Assembly (NCBI GenBank): GCA_033763355.1
Contig: JANRKT010000083.1
Span: 1 to 8,978, forward strand
Direction: 5' to 3'
From: JANRKT01 sp033763355
GTDB taxonomy: Bacteria > Bacteroidota > Bacteroidia > Chitinophagales > Chitinophagaceae
Length of the DNA stretch: 8,978 nt
Part shown: piece by piece, positions 1 through 7,209 of the stretch
Layout of the letters: each line of letters opens with the position of its first letter
Numbering within the stretch: the stretch's first letter is position 1
The notes under the pieces: generated by a model
What the model was told of the DNA's origin: nothing
Databases searched by the model: none
Seen by the model: only the letters and a program-made list of their open reading frames with translations
Program-made: the position numbers and the translations under genes

Positions 1-119
1 GTGGCGGATACCATTATCGTAAACCTTCCGGTGCAGAGTGCAGAATTGGATGGCAGCGGATCATTTGACCCGGATGGCACGATAGACAGCTATGTATGGG
101 CTTATGTGGACGGGCCGGT
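1..119 (+). repeat. 119-bp perfect direct repeat, copy 1 (matches 5353-5471)
   Basis: Bases 1-119 are identical to 5353-5471 and in the same reading frame; the first mismatch is G at 120 versus A at 5472. In the next 60 bases I count about 39 matches by eye, so identity falls abruptly. Both copies encode the start of the last PKD-type domain of tandem paralogs. The repeat reaches the window edge, so its true left end is unknown. Confidence 0.95.
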
Positions 120-534
120 GGCGCCAATATTATTAACACCAACAAAAGCCAAAACAATAATTAAAGACCTTCAGGGCGGGATATTTACTTTCGAACTCAC
201 CATTATTGATAACAAAGCTGCAGTAACCAAAGCAAGGGTTGTAGTGGTAGTAAAGAACAGTACGAACAGGAGGTTAATACCACAGGTAAAGTTGTACCCG
301 AATCCTGCAGGGCCCAACACCAATGTAACTATTGAAACAGATGCAACAGGAAGGACATCAATAACGTTACTTAATCAGAATGGCAAACCGGTATTCAGGG
401 AAGAGTTTGTAAAGGGCACATCATCGCTTACCAAAGCAATAAACATTGGCCGTTTGCCGAAGGGAGTGTATATGGTGGTAGTACAGGTAGATGCCCAGGA
501 AAAAGTGGTAAGAAAGCTGGTTAAAGTTTGGTAG
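1..534 (+). CDS. C-terminal part of a secreted PKD-domain protein with T9SS sorting domain (5' end outside window)
   Basis: This is the 3' end of a larger gene that enters from the left. The GTG at base 1 is an internal valine codon, because the same residues lie inside a PKD-type domain of the downstream paralog. Residues 1-87 form most of one PKD-type (K319L-like) beta-sandwich, with the typical LDGSGSFDPDGTI turn at 16-28. Residues 93-177 form a type A T9SS C-terminal sorting domain, with YPNPA at 99-103 and a closing beta-strand ending in RKLVKVW. Such domains send proteins through the type IX system to the cell surface or medium. The last 178 codons of the gene at 1324-5889 match it throughout: bases 1-119 are identical and the rest is clearly diverged. 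The catalytic or binding part, if any, is outside the window, so no specific function can be given. A hairpin terminator follows directly. Confidence 0.9.
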   Translation: MADTIIVNLPVQSAELDGSGSFDPDGTIDSYVWAYVDGPVAPILLTPTKAKTIIKDLQGGIFTFELTIIDNKAAVTKARVVVVVKNSTNRRLIPQVKLYPNPAGPNTNVTIETDATGRTSITLLNQNGKPVFREEFVKGTSSLTKAINIGRLPKGVYMVVVQVDAQEKVVRKLVKVW

Positions 535-555
535 AAGTATATATAAAGGGTATGG

Positions 556-592
556 AAATGCAACTGGCATATTTGTCAGTTGCATTTTTTTT
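556..592 (+). terminator. Intrinsic terminator of the upstream PKD/T9SS gene
   Basis: A perfect 11-bp stem (556-566 with 577-587) can be extended inward by a G-U, a C-G and an A-T pair, leaving a 4-base loop at 570-573. It runs into eight T residues at 585-592. It begins 22 bases after the stop codon at 532-534. The stem core GCAACTG is shared with the terminator of the downstream paralog. Confidence 0.88.
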
Positions 593-1323
593 ATCTGGCT
601 GGCTTGCTCAACTTGTGCAACAACATCTTTGTATAATCACATTTACCCCTGCAGTATATATTTTATCAAGTAAGCCTTAAAATTTTCTCACCGCCATTCA
701 GTATAACTACTCTATTTTATTGTGTTGAAAATACTTGTTGTGCTGATTTGTCAGCAGCCAACTGAGTTGTTGAATATGTAAGGCTTTCTTATTCACGGCC
801 TCCTGTATTACAATCATATATAAGTTGTTTCGGATGATAGGATTGAAAAATACACCGGTTAAATTTGGTATCAATTTTGTTTTGAAAGAGGAGTTTTATA
901 AGTTCCTGAAAAACCTTTGCAGGTTTTGAAATCAATGTAGTGTTTCCGAAAATCAGAAAGCAGATTTCCTGCAAAAAATACACATAGTATTCTTTTATAG
1001 AACTTTTATGTGAAGTGTTTAAAAATTTTGTGTAACCAGATATTGAAGTGAAAAAAGGCATTTATTGAACAAAAAATCCAATACACTATGAAACCAGAAT
1101 GCTGCCTGCAAACCTGTTTTATTTCTTTTACCGCTTTTACCAGGCGATCCGCCGGTCATAATTCCATCAAAAATTCATTTAATGTTTTTCTTTTCCCTGC
1201 TGCAAAAGATGCAGGGGAAAAAGCGCTGTTATGAATTGAAATGAATTATCCGGTTCCCGGTTTAAGTAACAATCCGTTCTTGATTTTTATCCGTGCATTC
1301 CTTATGACAAAACCACAGACACT
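593..1323. other. 731-bp non-coding gap between tandem paralogs
   Basis: This AT-rich stretch holds no gene that I can support. Minus-strand 789-1061 is open for 90 codons but encodes a low-complexity F/K/I-rich product with no recognisable family. A 48-codon open frame at 1088-1234 has no supporting feature except an ATG context (ACACTATGAAA) that also occurs at the start of the large gene. The one structured element is the imperfect palindrome at 1152-1253. The promoter of the large downstream gene should lie here, but I find no convincing TTTG / TAnnTTTG pair. Confidence 0.7.
1152..1253. repeat. 102-bp imperfect inverted repeat (long hairpin) upstream of the large gene
   Basis: The two halves pair in three blocks. 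The outer block is CCGG (1152-1155 with 1250-1253) followed, after a 2-base bulge, by ATAATTC (1158-1164 with 1243-1249). The middle block is AATTCAT (1172-1178 with 1231-1237). The inner block is TTTTCCCTGC (1191-1200) with GCAGGGGAAAA (1211-1221), with one bulged G and a 10-base loop. No T tract follows in either direction, so it does not look like a terminator. It ends 70 bases before the ATG at 1324. It could be a structured leader RNA or a decayed small mobile element; I see no flanking target duplication. Confidence 0.55.
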
Positions 1324-4300
1324 ATGAAAAAATTAATTTTACTCCTTGGTACCCTTATTGTTTTTGGCGGCAGTGTTTATTCCCAGTACAAAGACACGGC
1401 CTATTTTACCCTGAGCGGGCAGAACAACAGGGTGTTTAAAAAACTCCGTTTTACAAAAACAACCACTTCAGGAGAGAGTACCATAATCGGTCTCATCAAC
1501 TGCAGTAACATTACATTTGATTCATGTGAGTTTAACGGGGCAGCGCTGATTGTAGGGCTAAAGCCGCAGAATTGCAGCAACATCACCGTTAAGAATTGTG
1601 TTTTCAACAATACGGCCAGCGGTGTGTATGCTATTGATTGCGGCAATGGTATCTCAGTAACCAATTCGCGGTTTATTAATATGACCGGACCGCTTGCACG
1701 TGGCCAGGCGGTACAATTTAATCGTGTTAACGGTACCGGGCTAAGGATCAATTGTAATTATATAGTGAATGAACTTGGAAAAAGTTATCCTGAAGATCTG
1801 ATCAATTTGTGCAGCTCTTCTGGTACTGCAGCTGATCCCATCCAGGTAAAAGATAACTATATGAGGGGAGGCGGGCCTTCACTTACAGGAGGCGGAATAA
1901 TGTCAGGAGATTGCGGAGGAGGCGGATATCAGATTATTGAAAACAATGTGGTGATTGACCCCGGGCAATACGGTGTAGCAATTGCCGGCGGAAAAAATAT
2001 CCAGTTAAGAAATAATAAAGTATATGGTAAGCAGCAACCATTCACTAATGTAGGGCTGTATGTAGCGGATTATTCCGGTGGTGATTGCGATAACCATATT
2101 GTTACAGGCAACCAGGTTTATTGGTTTAACAGTTCAGGCGGCGCCAATCCATTCTGGAGCGCCAATACCTGTACAAATACAGTAATAACCGGCAATTCAT
2201 GGCAAACAACGGCAGTAACAGCCAACATGCCCCCGCCAGCCTGTGCTGCGCCTTCAACAAATCTTGCACCAACTGCAAATGCGGGCACTGATAAAACAAT
2301 TACGTTACCCACCAGCACGGTTTCATTAACCGGCAGCGGAACAGACCCTGATGGTTCCATTATAGGTTATACATGGAGCAAAGTAAGCGGCCCGGCAGGA
2401 GGAACCATTGCAAGTCCTAATGCTGCATCCACCAATATTACCGCATTGCAACAGGGAACATACGTTTTCAGGTTAACGGTTTTTGACAATGCCGGAGCCA
2501 CTGCTACAGATGATGTGCAGGTAACTGTAAACGCAGCTCCGCCACCACCACCGCCCAACCAGGCGCCATCAGCTAATGCAGGAGCCAATCAAACCATTAC
2601 CCTTCCAACAAATACTGTCTCTTTAACAGGCAGCGGCACTGATCCTGATGGGGCAATAACAGGTTATGCATGGATTAAAGCAAGCGGGCCCGCAGGAGGA
2701 ACAATTTCAGCTCCCACTGCTGCATCAACCAATATTACCGGGTTACAGCAGGGGGTTTATGTTTACAGATTAACTGTTACTGATAACAATGGTGCTACAG
2801 CAACTGATGATGTGCAGGTAACAGTTAATGCAGCTCCTCCTCCGCCACCCAATCAACCACCTGTAGCCAATGCAGGATCAAACCAGATCATAACCTTACC
2901 AACCAATTCAACAACATTCAACGGCAGCGGAACTGATGCTGACGGAACAATAGCAACTTACATATGGACTAAGGTAAGCGGTCCTGCTGGTGGTACAATT
3001 ACTGCACCTGGTGCAGCTGCAACCAGTATCACTGCATTGCAGGAAGGAACTTATGTATTCAGGCTGACAGTAACAGATAATGCAGGTGCAACAGCAACGG
3101 ATGATGTGCAGGTTATTGTTAATGCAGCCCCTGCAGCGCAGCAAACCATTACAACACGTGAAGTAACAACCGGTTTGACTTTTCCCTGGGAAATTTTATG
3201 GGGTAAAGACAATTCCATCTGGATGACTGAAAGAAACGGAAAGATCAGCAAGATCAATCCTGCAGATGGCGCCATACAATTTTCTCATACCATAACAGAA
3301 GTAGTAGCCAACGGGGAGGGTGGTTTGCTGGGCATGGTCCAGCATCCTGACTTTCTCAACAACGGTTACCTGTATGTAGTGTATAATTATAACAAGAATG
3401 GAAATTATACGGAGAAGGTAGTAAGGTTTACTTATGCCAATAACGCTTTGGGTAATGCTGTAACCATTATAGATGATATTGCTGCAGCAGGTGTTCACAA
3501 CGGTTCAAGGCTGCTGATTGTTGCTGATAAACTTTTTATTACCACAGGGGATGCAGCCAATTCTGCTCTTCCGCAGGATGATGCATCACGTTCAGGAAAA
3601 GTATTGAGGTTAAATCTTGATGGAACAATTCCCGCTGACAACCCCGTTGCAGGAAACCCCATGTGGAGCAAAGGCCTGCGCAATTCACAAGGGCTTGTTT
3701 TTGCAAATAACATCATGTATTCATCTGAACATGGTCCCGATATTGAAGATGAGATCAACATCATTGAAAAGAGCCGTAACTACGGTTGGCCTAATGTAAA
3801 CGGCCCCTGTGATGGTGGTGAAACAACTTTTTGTAATGCCAATAATGTAAAAGCGCCTCTCTGGTCAAGCGGGGGATTTACGATTGCTGTATGCGGTCTG
3901 GACTATTATAACAACAATCATTTGCCGGAATGGAAAAACTCGCTTCTTCTGGCCACGCTGAAAGATGCTACCTTTTATCAGTACCAGCTGAGTGCAGACG
4001 GATTATCTGTTGTAAACAGAAAAGAATTTTTCAGGGGAAACTGGGGCAGGCTCAGGGACATTGCCGTTTCTCCTGATGGCAAGGTTTATATCTGTACGAG
4101 TAATGGCGGGGGTAATGACAGGATTATTGAAGTATCTAACTCAGCCGCGCCACTTCCCAATCAGCCACCTGTAGCCAATGCAGGGGCAGACAAGGTAATT
4201 ACATTGCCAACCAATACCACCACATTCAATGGCACAGCAACCGATGCTGACGGTACAATAGCCACTTATGTATGGAGCAAAGTAAGCGGTCCTGCAGGCG

Positions 4301-5889
4301 GCACCATTGCTACAGCCAATGCAGCCACAACCAACATTACTGCATTGCAGCAGGGTGTATATGTGTTCAGGTTAACAGTAACTGATGATGACGGGGCAAC
4401 AGATACCGATGATGTGCAGGTAACAGTGAATGCAGCACCTGTACCCAATCAGCCACCGGTAGCCAATGCAGGGGCAGATAAGGTAATTACATTGCCAACG
4501 AACACTACATCATTAACAGGCACAGCAACCGATGCCGATGGCACGATAGCTACTTATGCATGGAGCAAAGTAAGCGGTCCCGCAGGCGGAACGATCGCTA
4601 CAGCCAATGCAGCCACAACAAACATCACTGCATTGCAGCAGGGTGTATATGTGTTCAGGTTAACAGTAACTGATGATGACGGGGCAACAGATACCGATGA
4701 TGTGCAGGTAACAGTGAATGCAGCTCCGCCACCAACACCCAATCAGCCACCGGTAGCCAATGCAGGGGCAGATAAGGTAATTACATTGCCAACCAATACC
4801 ACCACACTAAATGGAAGCGGCACGGATGCTGACGGAACCATAACAGCTTACAACTGGACGAAGATAAGCGGCCCTGTACAGGGAACGATAGGAAGTCCCA
4901 ATACAGCCGCCACCCAGTTGACCAACCTGGCCCAGGGTGTATATCAGTTCAGGTTAAGGGTAACCGATAACGGAGGGGCGACAGGATCAGACACGGTAAC
5001 TGTAACGGTAAATGCAGCTCCGCCACCACCACCTCCGCCACCGGGAGTAAATCAGCCGCCGGTAGCCAATGCAGGAAGCGATATAGCAGTAACCCTTCCG
5101 GTAACAAGTATTACATTAGATGGCAAGGGCTCCTATGACCCTGATGGTACAATAGCCTCATGGGGCTGGGTAATGGTACAGGGATCATTGAGTGCAGCCA
5201 TATCCAATGGCAACACCTCATCACCGCTGATAAGCAACCTGCAGGAAGGGGTATATGAATTTGAGCTGACGGTAACCGACAACAACGGGGCGGTAGCGAA
5301 AGACAAAGTGAAGGTAACGGTGTCGTTATCCAACGAATCACCAGTGGCCAGGGTGGCGGATACCATTATCGTAAACCTTCCGGTGCAGAGTGCAGAATTG
5401 GATGGCAGCGGATCATTTGACCCGGATGGCACGATAGACAGCTATGTATGGGCTTATGTGGACGGGCCGGTAGCTGCAAGGGTACTTTCACCAACAAAGG
5501 ATAAAACTGTGGTAACAGACCTGCAGGCGGGTACCTATACTTTTGAGCTTACAATAATAGATGACAAAGGAGCGCCAAGCAAAGCAAGGGTAGTGGTGAT
5601 AGTGAAAAACAGTACCAGCAGGAGGCTTGTGCCAACTGTAAGCATGTATCCCAATCCAGCTTCGGATAACGTTAACCTCGCCATTGAAACCGATGCAACC
5701 GGAAGGACTTCGGTTACAGTGTTTGATCTGAATGGCCGTCCGGTTCACAGGGAGGAATTTGTAAAAAATACAGCATCATATTTAAAACAACTTGATGTAA
5801 GCCGTCTGCCTAAAGGATCCTACCTGGTAGTGGTGCAGGTGGACATACAGGAAAAAGTAGTGAAAAGGCTGGTTAAAATTTTAGATTAA
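1324..5889 (+). CDS. Secreted beta-helix / PQQ sugar dehydrogenase-like protein with eight PKD-type domains and T9SS sorting domain
   Basis: The 1521-residue product appears to be a secreted, surface-bound or released dehydrogenase. Residues 1-20 are a lipid-free signal peptide (KK, a hydrophobic core, then VYSQ). Residues 22-300 look like a right-handed parallel beta-helix, with repeats such as NITFDSCEF and NITVKNCVF. PKD-type domains lie at about 313-405, 412-504 and 510-603. Residues 606-940 resemble the glucose/sorbosone dehydrogenase family: HNGSRL at 725-730 (the histidine matches the family's catalytic base), GLRNSQG at 784-790, EHGPDIEDEIN at 802-812, RNYGWP at 818-823 and GRLRD at 908-912. 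Five more PKD-type domains follow at 946-1039, 1042-1135, 1140-1233, 1243-1339 and 1340-1430. Residues 1436-1521 are the T9SS sorting domain (YPNPA 1442-1446). Proline-rich linkers join several domains. The family oxidises aldose sugars using PQQ and calcium; the substrate here is unknown. The ATG at 1324 is chosen because the signal peptide follows at once; I see no Shine-Dalgarno site. Confidence 0.92.
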   Translation: MKKLILLLGTLIVFGGSVYSQYKDTAYFTLSGQNNRVFKKLRFTKTTTSGESTIIGLINCSNITFDSCEFNGAALIVGLKPQNCSNITVKNCVFNNTASGVYAIDCGNGISVTNSRFINMTGPLARGQAVQFNRVNGTGLRINCNYIVNELGKSYPEDLINLCSSSGTAADPIQVKDNYMRGGGPSLTGGGIMSGDCGGGGYQIIENNVVIDPGQYGVAIAGGKNIQLRNNKVYGKQQPFTNVGLYVADYSGGDCDNHIVTGNQVYWFNSSGGANPFWSANTCTNTVITGNSWQTTAVTANMPPPACAAPSTNLAPTANAGTDKTITLPTSTVSLTGSGTDPDGSIIGYTWSKVSGPAGGTIASPNAASTNITALQQGTYVFRLTVFDNAGATATDDVQVTVNAAPPPPPPNQAPSANAGANQTITLPTNTVSLTGSGTDPDGAITGYAWIKASGPAGGTISAPTAASTNITGLQQGVYVYRLTVTDNNGATATDDVQVTVNAAPPPPPNQPPVANAGSNQIITLPTNSTTFNGSGTDADGTIATYIWTKVSGPAGGTITAPGAAATSITALQEGTYVFRLTVTDNAGATATDDVQVIVNAAPAAQQTITTREVTTGLTFPWEILWGKDNSIWMTERNGKISKINPADGAIQFSHTITEVVANGEGGLLGMVQHPDFLNNGYLYVVYNYNKNGNYTEKVVRFTYANNALGNAVTIIDDIAAAGVHNGSRLLIVADKLFITTGDAANSALPQDDASRSGKVLRLNLDGTIPADNPVAGNPMWSKGLRNSQGLVFANNIMYSSEHGPDIEDEINIIEKSRNYGWPNVNGPCDGGETTFCNANNVKAPLWSSGGFTIAVCGLDYYNNNHLPEWKNSLLLATLKDATFYQYQLSADGLSVVNRKEFFRGNWGRLRDIAVSPDGKVYICTSNGGGNDRIIEVSNSAAPLPNQPPVANAGADKVITLPTNTTTFNGTATDADGTIATYVWSKVSGPAGGTIATANAATTNITALQQGVYVFRLTVTDDDGATDTDDVQVTVNAAPVPNQPPVANAGADKVITLPTNTTSLTGTATDADGTIATYAWSKVSGPAGGTIATANAATTNITALQQGVYVFRLTVTDDDGATDTDDVQVTVNAAPPPTPNQPPVANAGADKVITLPTNTTTLNGSGTDADGTITAYNWTKISGPVQGTIGSPNTAATQLTNLAQGVYQFRLRVTDNGGATGSDTVTVTVNAAPPPPPPPPGVNQPPVANAGSDIAVTLPVTSITLDGKGSYDPDGTIASWGWVMVQGSLSAAISNGNTSSPLISNLQEGVYEFELTVTDNNGAVAKDKVKVTVSLSNESPVARVADTIIVNLPVQSAELDGSGSFDPDGTIDSYVWAYVDGPVAARVLSPTKDKTVVTDLQAGTYTFELTIIDDKGAPSKARVVVIVKNSTSRRLVPTVSMYPNPASDNVNLAIETDATGRTSVTVFDLNGRPVHREEFVKNTASYLKQLDVSRLPKGSYLVVVQVDIQEKVVKRLVKILD
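2260..3132 (+). repeat. Three PKD-type domain repeats before the dehydrogenase domain
   Basis: Three units of about 290-300 bp start at 2260, 2557 and 2851, each encoding an N-x-x-P-x-A-N-A-G start, a GSGTD(P/A)DG turn and a YVFRLTV-type strand followed by a D-D-V-Q-V core. Units are separated by proline-rich linkers (six prolines after the first, five after the second). They are alike at protein level but clearly diverged in DNA. Their likely role is as spacers or as carbohydrate or protein contact domains. Confidence 0.85.
4159..5022 (+). repeat. Three near-identical PKD-type repeats after the dehydrogenase domain
   Basis: Units start at 4159, 4447 and 4741. The first two have a period of exactly 288 bp, and 4339-4436 is identical to 4627-4724 (98 bp). 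The second and third share 57 identical bases (4443-4499 and 4737-4793). The proteins carry acidic DDDGATDTDD runs in the first two units. Two further, more diverged PKD-type units follow to about 5613. The high DNA identity indicates recent duplication or conversion. Confidence 0.88.
5353..5471 (+). repeat. 119-bp perfect direct repeat, copy 2 (matches 1-119)
   Basis: This copy codes for residues 1344-1383, the first part of the eighth PKD-type domain of the large protein. It is identical in sequence and frame to bases 1-119 of the window. The flanking downstream sequence diverges sharply at 5472. Confidence 0.95.
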
Positions 5890-5909
5890 GCGCTTCATAG
5901 TATTAAAAC

Positions 5910-5943
5910 AAAAGGCAACTGGTATTAACCGGTTGCCTTTTTT
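5910..5943. terminator. Bidirectional intrinsic terminator between the large secreted-protein gene and plsX
   Basis: A 14-bp stem (5910-5923 with 5928-5941, one T-G wobble at 5920/5931) has a 4-base loop. On the plus strand the stem ends in a run of six T (5938-5943). On the minus strand it is followed by TTTTGTTTTAATA. It lies 20 bases after the stop at 5889 and 27 bases beyond the plsX stop, so it can serve both converging genes. Confidence 0.88.
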
Positions 5944-5968
5944 CATAAATAAATGCGTGTATTCAAAA

Positions 5969-6910
5969 TCAGCTTTCAAAACCCAGCTTTATCTTTCCCA
6001 GTAAATCTTTTTCAATCATTTGTTGCGCCAGCAAAATCATATTCTCAAAAGCATGGCCATGCGATATGCCATGCCCGATTATAACGGGTTTTGCAATCCC
6101 GAGTACCGGCACCCCGCCATACTGTTCAAAATTAAAACGGTCGAAATATTTGTCATGGATATTCCTTCTTTTTACAATATCGTAAATGCTCTCCGCCATT
6201 TTCAGCACCACATTGCCGGTATACCCCTCGCATACAATAACATCGGCTTTGTCAAGAAAAATATCCCGGCCTTCAATATTCCCGATAAAGTTGATCTTGT
6301 TGCTTTCTTTTAATAACGGGAAAGTCGCCTGCATCAGTAAATTGCCCTTGCCTTCTTCTTCGCCAATGTTCAATAAGCCAACCCTGGGGTTTTCAATACC
6401 CCATACATGCTGCACAAACAAAGAGCCAAGCAAAGCAAACTGAACGAGGTTTTCCGGTTTGCAATCTGAATTGAGGCCTGCATCAAGCAGCCAGCCCAAT
6501 GTGCCGTTTTCACGGGGCATATATGCGCCTATAGTTGGCCGTTGTACGCCTTCAATGGGCTTAACACTGTGCAGCGAGCCCACCAGCATGGCGCCGGTAT
6601 TGCCAGCACTGATAAAAGCATCAATTTTTCCGGTTGAAAGAAGATGAAAGCCGATAGCAATAGATGACTTCTGTTTTTCCTTTAATGCTTTAATGGGATG
6701 TTCATGGTAACCGATTACCTGCGGTGCATGAACAACTTTAAGAAGGGGAGAAGTGAGCTGATGCTGTTCCAGCAGGGGTTTAACCTGGGTTTCATCGCCA
6801 ATTAAAATAAGGTTAGCGGGGCGCTGCTGTTCGGCCAGGTATAACTGTACGCCCTTAACAGCTTCAACAGGGGCAAAATCCCCGCCCATCATGTCCAATC
6901 CGATATTCAT
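5969..6910 (-). CDS. plsX: Phosphate acyltransferase PlsX
   Basis: PlsX converts acyl-ACP and phosphate to acyl-phosphate, the acyl donor for PlsY in phosphatidic acid synthesis; it is a peripheral membrane enzyme. The 313-residue product has family hallmarks: MNIGLDMMGGDFAP at the N-terminus, SAGNTGA (101-107), LNIGEEEGKG (180-189), CEGYTGN (227-233), YGGVPVLG (264-271) and a late HG (280-281). The open frame extends 16 codons further upstream to 6958, but those residues (MGFGILFFRFSHHICY) are unlike the family, so the ATG at 6908-6910 is taken as the start. It is the last gene of the yceD-rpmF-plsX cluster, 96 bp beyond rpmF, with a terminator-like hairpin in that gap. A weak promoter-like CACATTTG lies just before the start. 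fabH, a common next neighbour, does not follow. Confidence 0.97.
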   Translation of the reverse strand: MNIGLDMMGGDFAPVEAVKGVQLYLAEQQRPANLILIGDETQVKPLLEQHQLTSPLLKVVHAPQVIGYHEHPIKALKEKQKSSIAIGFHLLSTGKIDAFISAGNTGAMLVGSLHSVKPIEGVQRPTIGAYMPRENGTLGWLLDAGLNSDCKPENLVQFALLGSLFVQHVWGIENPRVGLLNIGEEEGKGNLLMQATFPLLKESNKINFIGNIEGRDIFLDKADVIVCEGYTGNVVLKMAESIYDIVKRRNIHDKYFDRFNFEQYGGVPVLGIAKPVIIGHGISHGHAFENMILLAQQMIEKDLLGKIKLGFES

Positions 6911-6935
6911 ATAACAAATGTGATGAGAAAATCGG

Positions 6936-6983
6936 AAAAATAAAATTCCAAACCCCAAAACTTGTTATAGCCGGGATTTGGAA
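6936..6983 (-). terminator. Terminator-like hairpin between rpmF and plsX (possible attenuator)
   Basis: Read on the minus strand, TTCCAAATCCC (6973-6983) pairs with GGGGTTTGGAA (6946-6956) over 11 positions, including one U-G wobble, with a 16-base loop. It is followed at once by the U-rich run TTTTATTTTT (6936-6945). The hairpin starts 23 bases after the rpmF stop and the U tract ends 25 bases before the plsX ATG. It probably stops a fraction of transcripts so that L32 is made in excess of PlsX; this role is inferred. Confidence 0.65.
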
Positions 6984-7006
6984 CCTGTTATAAAATTATA
7001 AAGCAG

Positions 7007-7198
7007 TTATTTAACCGGGGATTTTTCCGCTACCACTTTTCCTTTATAGTACAGCTTGCCTTCGCTTACGTGTGCACGGTGGCGCACATGTATCTCTCCT
7101 GTTGTGCTGTCTTTGCTTAAAGTTACTTTTTCAGCTTTATAATGCGTCCTTCTTTTGGCGCTGCGTTGCTGGGAATGTCTCCGTTTTGGATTTGGCAT
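7007..7198 (-). CDS. rpmF: Large ribosomal subunit protein bL32
   Basis: The 63-residue product is a typical bL32: MPNPKRRHSQQRSAKRRTHY at the N-terminus, a basic body, and H-x-R-x-R-A-H-V near residue 38-44. It has no cysteines, so it is the zinc-independent form. It is part of the 50S subunit near the peptidyl transferase region. It starts 11 bases after the yceD stop, which implies co-transcription and probably coupled expression. The order yceD-rpmF-plsX is conserved in many bacteria. No separate promoter is visible in the short gap. Confidence 0.98.
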   Translation of the reverse strand: MPNPKRRHSQQRSAKRRTHYKAEKVTLSKDSTTGEIHVRHRAHVSEGKLYYKGKVVAEKSPVK

Positions 7199-7209
7199 AA
7201 CGCTAAATT

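Noticed and set aside
624..631. CATCTTTG, close to the TAnnTTTG promoter motif
   Set aside because: It has one mismatch, no TTTG at the right distance upstream, and lies about 700 bp from the next gene.
789..1061. 90-codon open frame on the minus strand in the intergenic gap
   Set aside because: The product is low-complexity and rich in F, K and I, as expected from AT-rich non-coding DNA. No family resemblance or promoter is visible.
1088..1234. 48-codon open frame on the plus strand starting MKPECCLQTC
   Set aside because: It overlaps the palindrome at 1152-1253, has no recognisable features, and its only support is an ATG context (ACACTATGAAA) shared with the large gene.
4159..4734. Tandem repeats considered as a CRISPR-like or satellite array
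   Set aside because: The repeats are in frame, 288 bp long and encode PKD-type domains; there are no short repeats with unique spacers.
6911..6958. Sixteen-codon N-terminal extension of PlsX
   Set aside because: PlsX proteins normally begin with the M-x-I-x-L-D-x-M-G-G-D motif, which starts at 6910; the extension is non-homologous and reads through the gap with rpmF.
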